NCBI GenBank assembly: GCA_030063045.1
Contig: JAQSEB010000016.1
Location: forward strand, 1,054,001-1,118,000
Length of the DNA: 64,000 nt
Direction of reading: 5' to 3'
DNA from: Pratylenchus scribneri
Lineage: Eukaryota; Nematoda; Chromadorea; Rhabditida; Pratylenchidae
Both the position numbers and the translations under genes were made by a program. The notes under the pieces were generated by a model that worked only from the letters and a program-made list of their open reading frames with translations, made no database searches and was not told the DNA's origin. Of the stretch, positions 1 to 11,172 are shown piece after piece. How positions within the stretch are numbered: the stretch's first letter is position 1; each line of letters opens with the position of its first letter.

Positions 1-76
1 TAGGCGTTCAGGAACACCTACAGTAGGCGTTCAGGAACACCTACAGTAGGCGTTCAGGACTCAGGAACACCTACAG

Positions 77-530
77 TGGGGCTAAAACTTTTTTCGAGGG
101 CTTTTAAGCACTTTTCAACTAGTTCATAATCATATTTTGAAAATTCATTTATAAAATAGCATTTTTTGAAATTTTGGTGAAAAATTTTCTAAAAAAATTC
201 TTATAAATTTTAGTCTAAATTTGTACTAGGATATTTATTAGTAAATTTAAGATATAGTAAAAAGTGAATTGTATGAAAATAATTAAATTTAGTAGATGAA
301 AAATTCATTTAAAAAATAGTCTAATTTTTTGAAATTTTGGTGAAAAATTTTATTACAAAATTTTTAATTATTTTAGTCTAAATTTTTACTAAGATATTTA
401 TTAGTAAATTTAAGCTTCCCTCATAAATTAATTTTTACCCATTAGAGCGAACCCTTTCTGCTATTACCATTCCATATGCATTTTTTGCTTAGCCCATTCT
501 ACGCTCAAAAGATTTTAACCGGTCTCATTT
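77..530. repeat. 454-bp satellite spacer with an internal duplication
   Basis: This is the representative spacer unit. It contains two diverged half-copies about 160 bp apart (starting near 139 and 298). Both run through a GAAA(A)ATTCATTT box, TTTTGAAATTTTGGTGAAAAA, TTTTAGTCTAAATTT and GATATTTATTAGTAAATTTAAG. The unit ends with a less AT-rich block of about 100 bp (GAGCGAACCC to ACCGGTCTCATTT). No open reading frame of note is present. Confidence 0.85.
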
Positions 531-718
531 ACTGTAGGCATTCCTGAATGCCTACTGTATGCGTTCGGGAACACTTACAGTAGGCGTTCGGGAAAACCTA
601 CAGTAGGCGTTCGGGAACACCTACAGTAGGCGTTCAGGAACACCTACAGTAGGCGTTCAGGAACACCTACAGTAGGCGTTCAGGAACACCTACAGTAGGC
701 GTTCAGGAACACCTACAG
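531..718. repeat. First complete monomer cluster of the satellite
   Basis: The cluster opens with an almost perfect palindrome (TAGGCATTCCTGAATGCCTA) and continues with ordinary monomers. Each monomer is itself an imperfect 20-bp inverted repeat (TAGGCGTTC facing GAACACCTA, one C.A mismatch) plus a CAG linker. The centre varies as CAGG, CGGG or CCGG. Equivalent clusters lie at 1173-1429, 1884-2140, 2595-2874, 3329-3585 and 4040-4315, and each also opens with the palindrome. A partial cluster occupies 1-76. Confidence 0.9.
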
Positions 719-3700
719 TGGGGCTAAAACTTTTTTCGAGGGCTTTTAAGCACTTTTCAACTAGTTCATAATCATATTTTGAAAATTCATTTATAAAATA
801 GCATTTTTTGAAATTTTGGTGAAAAATTTTCTAAAAAAATTCTTATAAATTTTAGTCTAAATTTGTACTAGGATATTTATTAGTAAATTTAAGATATAGT
901 AAAAAGTGAATTGTATGAAAATAATTAAATTTAGTAGATGAAAAATTCATTTAAAAAATAGTCTAATTTTTTGAAATTTTGGTGAAAAATTTTATTACAA
1001 AATTTTTAATTATTTTAGTCTAAATTTTTACTAAGATATTTATTAGTAAATTTAAGCTTCCCTCATAAATTAATTTTTACCCATTAGAGCGAACCCTTTC
1101 TGCTATTACCATTCCATATGCATTTTTTGCTTAGCCCATTCTACGCTCAAAAGATTTTAACCGGTCTCATTTACTGTAGGCATTCCTGAATGCCTACAGT
1201 AGGCGTTCGGGAACACCTACAGTAGGCGTTCGGGAACACCTACAGTAGGCGTTCAGGAACACCTACAGTAGGCGTTCGGGAACACCTAAAGTAGGCGTTC
1301 GGGAACACCTACAGTAGGCGTTCCGGAACACCTACAGTAGGCGTTCAGGAACACCTACAGTAGGCGTTCAGGAACACCTACAGTAGGCGTTCAGGAACAC
1401 CTACAGTAGGCGTTAAGGAGCACCTACAGTGGGGCTAAAACTTTTTTCGAGGGCTTTTAAGCACTTTTCAACTAGTTCATAATCATATTTTGAAAATTCA
1501 TTTATAAAATAGCATTTTTTGAAATTTTGGTGAAAAATTTTCTAAAAAAATTCTTATAAATTTTAGTCTAAATTTGTACTAGGATATTTATTAGTAAATT
1601 TAAGATATAGTAAAAAGTGAATTGTATGAAAATAATTAAATTTAGTAGATGAAAAATTCATTTAAAAAATAGTCTAATTTTTTGAAATTTTGGTGAAAAA
1701 TTTTATTACAAAATTTTTAATTATTTTAGTCTAAATTTTTACTAAGATATTTATTAGTAAATTTAAGCTTCCCTCATAAATTAATTTTTACCCATTAGAG
1801 CGAACCCTTTCTGCTATTACCATTCCATATGCATTTTTTGCTTAGCCCATTCTACGCTCAAAAGATTTTAACCGGTCTCATTTACTGTAGGCATTCCTGA
1901 ATGCCTACAGTAGGCGTTCGGGAACACCTACAGTAGGCGTTCGGGAACACCTACAGTAGGCGTTCAGGAACACCTACAGTAGGCGTTCGGGAACACCTAC
2001 AGTAGGCGTTCGGGAACACCTACAGTAGGCGTTCGGGAACACCTACAGTAGGCGTTCAGGAACACCTACAGTAGGCGTTCAGGAACACCTACAGTAGGCG
2101 TTCAGGAACACCTACAGTAGGCGTTCAGGAGCACCTACAGTGGGGCTAAAACTTTTTTCGAGGGCTTTTAAGCACTTTTCAACTAGTTCATAATCATATT
2201 TTGAAAATTCATTTATAAAATAGCATTTTTTAAAATTTTGGTGAAAAATTTTCTAAAAAAATTCTTATAAATTTTAGTCTAAATTTGTACTAGGATATTT
2301 ATTAGTAAATTTAAGATATAGTAAAAAGTGAATTGTATGAAAATAATTAAATTTAGTAGATGAAAAATTCATTTAAAAAATAGTCTAATTTTTTGAAATT
2401 TTGGTGAAAAATTTTATTACAAAATTTTTAATTATTTTAGTCTAAATTTTTACTAAGATATTTATTAGTAAATTTAAGCTTCCCTCATAAATTAATTTTT
2501 ACCCATTAGAGCGAACCCTTTCTGCTATTACCATTCCATATGCATTTTTTGCTTAGCCCATTCTACGCTCAAAAGATTTTAACCGGTCTCATTTACTGTA
2601 GGCATTCCTGAATGCCTACTGTATGCGTTCGGGAACACTTACAGTAGGCGTTCGGGAAAACCTACAGTAGGCGTTCGGGAACACCTACAGTAGGCGTTCA
2701 GGAACACCTACAGTAGGCGTTCGGGAACACCTACAATAGGCGTTCGGGAACACCTACAGTAGGCGTTCCGGAACACCTACAGTAGGCGTTCAGGAACACC
2801 TACAGTAGGCGTTCAGGAACACCTACAGTAGGCGTTCAGGAACACCTACAGTAGGCGTTAAGGAGCACCTACAGTGGGGCTAAAACTTTTTTCGAGGGCT
2901 TTTAAGCACTTTTCAACTAGTTCATAATCATATTTTGAAAATTCATTTATAAAATAGCATTTTTTGAAATTTTGGTGAAAAATTTTCTAAAAAAATTCTT
3001 ATAAATTTTAGTCTAAATTTGTACTAGGATATTTATTAGTAAATTTAAGATATAGTAAAAAGTGAATTGTATGAAAATAATTAAATTTAGTAAATGAAAA
3101 ATTCATTTAAAAAATAGTCTAATTTTTTGAAATTTTGGTGAAAAATTTTATTACAAAATTTTTAATTATTTTAGTCTAAATTTTTACTAAGATATTTATT
3201 AGTAAATTTAAGCTTCCCTCATAAATTAATTTTTACCCATTAGAGCGAACCCTTTCTGCTATTACCATTCCATATGCATTTTTTGCTTAGCCCATTCTAC
3301 GCTCAAAAGATTTTAACCGGTCTCATTTACTGTAGGCATTCCTGAATGCCTACAGTAGGCGTTCGGGAACACCTACAGTAGGCGTTCGGGAACACCTACA
3401 GTAGGCGTTCAGGAACACCTACAGTAGGCGTTCGGGAACACCTACAGTAGGCGTTCGGGAACACCTACAGTAGGCGTTCCGGAACACCTACAGTAGGCGT
3501 TCAGGAACACCTACAGTAGGCGTTCAGGAACACCTACAGTAGGCGTTCAGGAACACCTACAGTAGGCGTTAAGGAGCACCTACAGTGGGGCTAAAACTTT
3601 TTTCGAGGGCTTTTAAGCACTTTTCAACTAGTTCATAATCATATTTTGAAAATTCATTTATAAAATAGCATTTTTTGAAATTTTGGTGAAAAATTTTCTA

Positions 3701-4695
3701 AAAAAATTCTTATAAATTTTAGTCTAAATTTGTACTAGGATATTTATTAGTAAATTTAAGATATAGTAAAAAGTGAATTGTATGAAAATAATTAAATTTA
3801 GTAGATGAAAAATTCATTTAAAAAATAGTCTAATTTTTTGAAATTTTGGTGAAAAATTTTATTACAAAATTTTTAATTATTTTAGTCTAAATTTTTACTA
3901 AGATATTTATTAGTAAATTTAAGCTTCCCTCATAAATTAATTTTTACCCATTAGAGCGAACCCTTTCTGCTATTACCATTCCATATGCATTTTTTGCTTA
4001 GCCCATTCTACGCTCAAAAGATTTTAACCGGTCTCATTTACTGTAGGCATTCCTGAATGCCTACTGTATGCGTTCGGGAACACTTACAGTAGGCGTTCGG
4101 GAACACCTACAGTAGGCGTTCGGGAACACCTACAGTAGGCGTTCAGGAACACCTACAGTAGGCGTTCGGGAACACCTACAGTAGGCGTTCCGGAACACCT
4201 ACGGCGTTCAGGAACACCTACAGTAGGCGTTCAGGAACACCTACAGTAGGCGTTCAGGAACACCTACAGTAGGCGTTCAGGAACACCTACAGTAGGCGTT
4301 CAGGAACACCTACAGTGGGGCTAAAACTTTTTTCGAGGGCTTTTAAGCACTTTTCAACTAGTTCATAATCATATTTTGAAAATTCATTTATAAAATAGCA
4401 TTTTTTGAAATTTTGGTGAAAAATTTTCTAAAAAATTCTTATAAATTATAGTCTAAATTTGTACTAGGATATTTATTAGTAAATTTAAGATATAGTAAAA
4501 AGTGAATTGTATGAAAATAATTAAATTTAGTAGATGAAAAATTCATTTAAAAAATAGTCTAATTTTTTGAAATTTTGGTGAAAAATTTTATTACAAAATT
4601 TTTAATTATTTTAGTCTAAATTTTTACTAAGATATTTATTAGTAAATTTAAGCTTCCCTCATAAATTAATTTTTACCCATTAGAGCGAACCCTTT

Positions 4696-6650
4696 AGCCC
4701 AAATCTCGCCACCTTTTAACTCGTGCGCTTCTTCCAAATCGGATTCAAATTTAGTTGGAAATGCATAGGATAGGCTGTAAATTTATTTTAATAAAATTAA
4801 AATTGATATTTCCAAATTTTTATAAATTTATATTTCCAATTTTTTATAAAAAAATATTTTTCAAATTATTTTTAAATTTTTAGTAAAATTTATTTTTTTA
4901 AGATGAATAATTTAAAAAAAATTTTTTAGGAATTTTAAATAATTTTTAAAGTATGAAATTTTTTTTACCTTAAAACTGTCACAAAAATAAAGCTTGATTT
5001 CATTAAGGGAACAAACATTTTTTTTTGAAAATTTATTTTTGACTATGGGATTATTTAATAGTTTTGGGAGTTATTTATAAAGGCAATCCCAACATTTATC
5101 AATTATCATTGTTCACTAAATTAGTTCATTATTATAGAAATAAAAAGAACGAAAAAGGATAGTTGAACAGGGATAGTTCGAAAAGGGTGGGCCCATTTAT
5201 GAAATGGTAAATTTTGGAATAATAATTAGACAAAAAGTAATAGTATTTTACAAATGGAAATGAATAATTCCCTTTGTCTAAATTTTGATAAGACAAAGAA
5301 TGCGGCCCAGAGGGAAAAAATGGGTGTTTTACGTCTTTATTGTAGGCATTTGCGTAAATCATAAAGGTCATACCGTTGTTACCCTTATCTTCTTTTTAAA
5401 TAGATCAAATATTGGTACAAATTAAATTGGTATTTGAAAGATGACTATAATTTTAAATATCATTTATTGAGAAAATATGTGGTGCATTTAATACTTATAT
5501 TTTTTTAATTATAATAATTGAGGTTTTGGTCTTTTTTCCTTTTCTTCCTTTCTTTTCTTCATTTTCTCCTCTTCCTGGTTGCATTAAACCATGTCAAAAA
5601 GTACCAAAAAAATCAAGTATTTTGTAAAAATCTGAGTGCATTTTCAACCCCAAAATTTCAGAATGACTGTATAAAAATTGGCTATCCCCAAATGATTGAG
5701 ATCTGTGGTGATACAAAATCCTCGGGAAACATTGGAATCGGATTCATATAGATATCTATGGAGTAAATTTAAGTCAAGTCTAATCAAAAATGGCCGTAAA
5801 TTAATGTTGAGATATTTCCTTTTTGAGATTTGTTGATGCTTTAGACCAGACTGCTGCTTTTAGATGGCCAATTCTACTGCCATTTGCTGTTGGATGAGAT
5901 TTAAAAAAACCAAAAAAATTAATATGCAATTTAAAATTTAATTTATAAATATTTTCATAAGATATTACAATCAATTCTTCTCTATCTTTCTGTTTGATTG
6001 GACTATAATATAATTTTTTAAATAAATTTAAATAAAATCAAGAATTTTTAGCTCCAATTTTTTATTGATATTTGTCTTCAATTGATTAATTTTATAATAA
6101 AAATAAAATAAATTTTTGCAATTTGAAAGAATTTTTATTGAATGAAATATGCAAAATAAAAATTGGGACCCTTGAGTTTTGAAACGCCACCATTTTGGTA
6201 ATTTTTATTATTATCACTCTTTGATGTTCATTTACTAACAGCTACCACCCATAATGGGGCAAATTTTTCTCTATGTACAAAACAAAAAAAAATTATCCAA
6301 ATCTGTATAAGCGAAAATGCGAACAAACAACTTTGCTTCTCTTTTCGCCAGAAAATAGGGAATTGAATGAAATAAAATTTGTCCTAACCGGCAAAAATCA
6401 TGTGATTTGCATTTTGGGATGGATAATTTTTAATTTTGGCGAATTGGCAAACGATAATTTTTTTTGGTTGGATAATTTTGATTAATCTTTCAAGGTCATA
6501 TGAGAAAAGAGGGAATCAAAATCGTTCACTATTTGACCGCGGATTTGAATAACTTTTTTTTTGATTTTTGATGGAAAAAATAAAACAAAGTTGTTCGCAT
6601 TTTGGGCAAACTGATTTGATATTTTTCTATGTTGATATAGAGAAAAATTT
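4696..6650. other. AT-rich intergenic region between satellite and first gene
   Basis: I see no supportable gene here. From about 6270 to 6600 the sequence carries the diffuse upstream module seen before other small secreted genes (GCATTTTGGATGGATAATTTT type, then pyrimidine/purine tracts), consistent with the 5' flank of the gene at 6757. Short open frames in this stretch lack coding character. Confidence 0.5.
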
Positions 6651-6659
6651 GCCCCAGCC

Positions 6660-6669
6660 TTTATAAAAG
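6660..6669 (+). promoter_or_regulatory. TATA box of the secreted gene at 6757
   Basis: TTTATAAAAG lies about 95 bp before the ATG. It is followed by CCTTTTGGAGG and then by CCTATCATTTTCCAT, matching the arrangement of the shared family promoter (TATAAGCCCATTGGAAA, then CATCATTTTCCA), although the ATTGG part is altered here. Confidence 0.6.
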
Positions 6670-6756
6670 CCTTTTGGAGGTACACACACAGAAACCTATC
6701 ATTTTCCATTCCGTCCTAATTCTCCACAAATTTACTCTGAATATTCTTCGAACAAA

Positions 6757-7781
6757 ATGGCTGCTTTCCATTTTTTCAATAAAAATTCCTTCCCAATGTC
6801 GCTCGTCAGTCCATTTCTTTTTCTGGCAATCATTTTGTTGATTCAACACCATACTGTGTCCAGTTTTCCTGGTCAACATTGTGAGGATGTCACTCGTATG
6901 TTTTAATAAATGCATGACTAAAGCTATGTTTACAAAAATAGATCTGAAGTGTCTGATGAATAAACTGAAGTAGGATTTTTGAACACATAAAAAAATTTGT
7001 AACAGTCCAAAAATTAAATTTTTTAACCAAAAAATAAAACAGACTTTACTACATAGGATAAGATAAATTAGGAAATTTTTTGACGATTAGAAAATTTTTT
7101 TGTAAATACTCAGAAATCCTACTCCTATTTATTACGACGTGACGGATCCATTTATGTAAATATAACCAAAAAAACTATTTTATTTATATTTTTTTCAGAT
7201 TGTGAATCGAATGAATATTGCGAATCAGGCCAATGCTGCCTTCGAGGGGGCGCAGGTATATACTATTTATGATTTTAAGGCATAGCACCGTATTCCATTA
7301 ATTTCTCGAGAATACGATTGTAGGTCCAGGATTTATAAGTAAATTCATATATTAGTACGGAAAATGAATATTTTGGCATTTTTTGGCAAAAATTATTGTT
7401 CAAAAATGCAATAAAAATTGAAAAATTGCATTATTTTAGGTAAATTTTTCTAAAATTTGCACATTTTAAGAAATTTTTTCTAATTGTGCATATTTTGGCA
7501 CTTTTACGTGTATATAAATCTGGGCCCTGGCGATAGCAAGTAAATAATTTAATCCTAATTAATCAATTTAAACAAATAATAAGGAAAAACAAAGAATAGT
7601 TGAAATATTAGCAAAAATGATAGGTACACAAATATTTTAGGAAAAGGTCAGGAAACGTTTAATTTCCTCATAACTTTTTTATATATTTTTTATTTGTTTA
7701 TGAATTTTAGTATGCCATACTGAAACTACACTTGACTGTTGCAGTGGATGGTGTGGGCTGGAAAACTTATGTTTGAATTGA
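6757..7781 (+). CDS. Small secreted cysteine-rich protein, two-module (88 aa)
   Basis: Three exons, 6757-6895, 7199-7255 and 7711-7781, join in frame to 88 residues. Exon 1 encodes a hydrophobic signal peptide (core LVSPFLFLAIILLI) ending in a segment with the first Cys. Exon 2 gives a module with C-x4-C-x4-CC, and exon 3 a module C-x7-CC-x3-C-x5-C. Intron positions (phase 1, immediately before a TGC/TGT codon) are the same as in the other family members in this window, and the gene has the family TATA box. The product is expected to be exported and disulphide-bonded. I recognise no named homologue; function is unknown, and an effector or defence-like peptide is only a guess. Confidence 0.75.
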
Positions 7782-10510
7782 AAATTCTTTATCCATGAAC
7801 GAAAAATATTATGGAAAGGAAATAAATTGAAGATGATTGAATTTGTGAACAAAAAAAATGAAAGATAGGAAAAAATTTCCAAAATTCAATCGATAGATAA
7901 AATTCCAACAAACAATAAAGTAACTTATTTAGCATTGATAAATATTATTTGAGCAAAATTATTTATTTTAAAATATATTTTAATAATTTTTATTTTTAAT
8001 AAGGCAATGTCCAAAATTCGGATGAACAAATTTAATTCAATCAATTATTAAATCAAATTTATTTTTTTTACATTTTCCAATATTTGACACCAAATAAGGA
8101 AATACATTAAAACTCATTCCAAAATTTCTCTTTTTTCCTTTAATGTTGTTTTAATTATTTTTCAATAATTAAAATTAAAACAGATCAACAAATTTCATTA
8201 TTTCCTCTTCTTTTTTATTCCAAAATTATATTTACTCATTCAATTTGTTCTCTTCTTTTTCTTTGTGAAACAATTCATTTTTTTTAACAATTTTATTTGC
8301 AATTTATTGGTCTGGCTTGACGCTCAAATGTAAAAAAAATATAAAATATCTAAAATCTCATTAAGGAAAATGCAATTGCTTCTGAAAAATTACGTCTAAT
8401 CAATAATAAAATTCCATCAGGAACAAAAAAAAACATTTCTACCTGCTTAAAAATACAAATTGTCGGAAATTGAAATAGTGATGTGGATTTATGGGGTTTT
8501 ATTGTGGAATTTAGTAGAAATTGATTTTCCCCTTTTTATTTATTTTCAATATCAATTAGGGGCAAAAATCCGCGATTATATGATTAATCCGCGTTTTCTG
8601 GATATCCACGTTTTCCACGATTTCAACTCCTTGAAGATATGTCGGCCAAGCGCTTGACTCGATGGTGAACAACAACAAATTAAGGACTTGGGATTTAGGG
8701 CAAATGAGGAGGGAAATTTGGGAGGAATGCGAAACGAAATAAGTGAATAAAACCTAAGAGGACAAACTCAGAAAACCCGAAATTAATTAATTTAAATTCG
8801 AGAAAAAGAATATTATTCGCCAATCGCCAGAAAAATATATGCAAGCAGAAATTATTGGGAGAATCGGTTTCGGTAAAATCGAAGGAAAACTGAGAATTTG
8901 TTGGAAGAGTGTTGGAATGAATTCTTCTTTTGGCTTCTTCTTCTCCGCAAGCAGGCCAAAGGAAGATGATGATTAAGCTTTTTGTAGAGAACATTTTTGG
9001 GCGTTTTGAAGAGAATAGCTTTAGGGCGAATTGGCGAAAAGAAGATTGTCGGAGTTCCGACACAAATACAATTCAGCCCTTGTTAAAAATTAATCTATAT
9101 GTATAACATGACTCAAATCTATGTCTTGATAAAAAGGATCATAAAAAATTTTTAAATTCCACTCGCACACCTTCAGTTAAACTACATCCACTAAAGACAT
9201 CTTGTATCATTATATTATATAAAGTAGCTTTAAAAATTAAAATTACAATTAAAAATTGCTTTATACTATTCATCTATAGAAAATCAAACTTGGGCAAATT
9301 TTTCCAAGGGTGGAATAATTGTTTTGTGCCATATTATCTAATATCGAAGAAATAAATAGCGTGCGAAAATGGACTATAATTTGTTTGAATTCCATGAATT
9401 TTAAAACAAAATTGAATTCGGGTGGGGACAAAGAATTTGGAGTACAAAAATTGAAATAAAGCAGTTAAGTGATAGTATGTACACATTCACACCTAATTCA
9501 AAAATTGTCAATAAAATAATAGAAAATGACAGAAAAACAGGAAAAATTCTATTATACTTTGAAGAATTAAATGGCGCATGATTGGAAATTCTGTTGTGAA
9601 TAGCGTGAGGCAAATATTATTTTTTAGTTATCTAAATTTTAAAGTAGCTACTAGCTGCTGAACACAATATTTCATATCACAGAACGCTTAGAAATTATTT
9701 ATTTTAGAGAAAATTTAACAATAAAAAAAATAAAAATTTCTGAAGCTAGATTTATATAAAATAGCAAACCGTTGGTTCATTAGTGTGAAGAATTTCTATG
9801 TACTTAAAAAAATTTTTTTCCAAAAAAAATTTATCAAAAATAAGGGACTTTTTCTGCATAAATTACCATAATTTTAAAAAATTTTCCGACAATTTGTAAA
9901 AAAATTTATTTGATGTAAACCTACGACTAAGCCGATTGGGTCATTAATCTTCAATTTGATTAGAATCGGTTCATTCAAATATAATTTTTTTATAAGATAG
10001 TAAAAAAATTTTAAAATAAGCTTTCATATGCAGAAAAGTTTATTTATTCTATTTTTGTTATAAAAATTAATTTTTTAACTACTACAATTTTTTTTATTTG
10101 TACAAAAAACCTATTTATTAGTGAGCCGACGCGTTAGCTCATTTTGTGTAAAGGTACTCTGAGGTCGCCTAAACTGACAAAATACTTGCACCAAAATTAT
10201 ATTCATTATTTTATACGAATCAAGTTAAAATTCAATTCGATTCAAGGTAAATAATTCCAATATCCACATCAATTATAACTATATACTTGACTAATAATAT
10301 GCTTCAATGATTTCACAAGAAATATCTAAAATTGTTACTGAAACAAACATCAAGAAAATTGTTGCTATATTAAAAATTGGCGCTTGAGTTAAATAAGGAC
10401 GTGGGCGTAATTAGAGTGCAAACTCAGTACCAACAATTGGGAGCCATCGCTTGTAGCTCATTAAGGAAAAACTTGATGAAAGTGATGCCAAATTAAAGAG
10501 CTGACTATAT
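7782..10510. other. Intergenic AT-rich DNA, no supportable gene
   Basis: The first about 250 bp resemble the 3' flanks of other secreted-family genes (AATAAATTGAAGATGATTG). From about 9290 to 9620 there is a block also found at 24900-25130, upstream of the second 7TM gene, so it belongs to the duplicated chemoreceptor unit. An open frame on the minus strand at 8695-9063 has no recognisable features and is not called. Nothing else stands out. Confidence 0.5.
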
Positions 10511-10518
10511 CGATATAC

Positions 10519-10873
10519 ATGTTGCGGCCGATTTGGGGAAAATTAGCCATTCCCGGGAATGCATAAAACTGCACATTCCCAATAATGGCCAGTTTCTCAG
10601 GCTGACGCGTATAGGGAATCTCGGCATTTTGGCATCATACAGACTCAAGGGTAGGCTCAATCGATTATGGTTGATCGTTTTAGTCTATGAATTTCAATTT
10701 CAGACCTACCTAACCCATAGTCCTAACCCTAGAACCCTAGCGATAAACCGGTCTTAAATTGAAATTTCACAGACTAAATCGACCATTCCGATTCGAATGA
10801 GCCCATTCTCAAGCCTGTGAGATGCCAAGAAACCGAGATTCCCCAAACTGACCAATTCCACAAATCGACCATG
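10519..10873. mobile_element. Foldback (long inverted repeat) element with telomere-like core
   Basis: The two halves are imperfect reverse complements. GGGAATCTCGGCATTTTGGC near 10614 pairs with GCCAAGAAACCGAGATTCCC near 10834, and the TTTTAGTCTATGAATTTCAA arm near 10678 pairs with TTGAAATTTCACAGACTAAA. Ends are GCGGCCGATTTG and CAAATCGACC. The loop near 10710-10742 is a degenerate CCTAACCC/CCCTAG run. No coding capacity is evident. Confidence 0.7.
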
Positions 10874-11172
10874 ACATATATAAGAATATAAGATTTATTT
10901 GATTTGGCTAAGATTTTATAGAATTATATTAAAAAAATCCATAAAATTAGTAAATTTATAATAAGAGTCCTTTTTAATGGTTTTTAAGGACAACTCTGCT
11001 ATTTCTGAACGAAATCAAATAAATCTTAAACCGGTTTAAAACCAGAAATGTAAACATAAAAACATTATTTTAATTTTTTGAAATTTAATATTTATTAATT
11101 ATTCATTTTTCCAATAATTCTGAGTATTTTTTTAGGAAATAATTTTAAATTTATTGCCACAATTTATTTGAC

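Larger units (their letters stand above)
1..4695. repeat. Composite satellite array: 23-bp monomer clusters alternating with a 454-bp spacer
   Basis: Clusters of a 23-bp monomer (beginning TAGGCGTTCAGG) alternate with a nearly invariant AT-rich spacer. Spacers start with TGGGGCTAAAAC at 77, 719, 1430, 2141, 2875, 3586 and 4316; the first six are each 454 bp. Cluster lengths are 188, 257, 257, 280, 257 and 276 bp, differing by whole monomers apart from one 4-bp deletion near 4203. The higher-order period is therefore about 640-735 bp. The seventh spacer breaks off at about 4695 and single-copy sequence follows. The array runs off the left edge of the window, so its full length and any contig or chromosome end are unseen. 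Near-identity of the copies implies recent homogenisation. A telomeric or subtelomeric role is inference. Confidence 0.95.

Noticed and set aside
1..4695. CRISPR-like alternation of short repeats
   Set aside because: There are no unique short spacers. The 23-bp units are in direct tandem and the long spacer is the same in every copy; the surrounding genes are eukaryotic with introns.
1..4695. Canonical nematode telomere (TTAGGC)n
   Set aside because: TAGGC occurs inside the monomer, but no uninterrupted TTAGGC run exists in the window.
8695..9063. 122-codon open frame on the minus strand
   Set aside because: No recognisable domain, odd composition, no promoter or splice context, no paralogue in the window.
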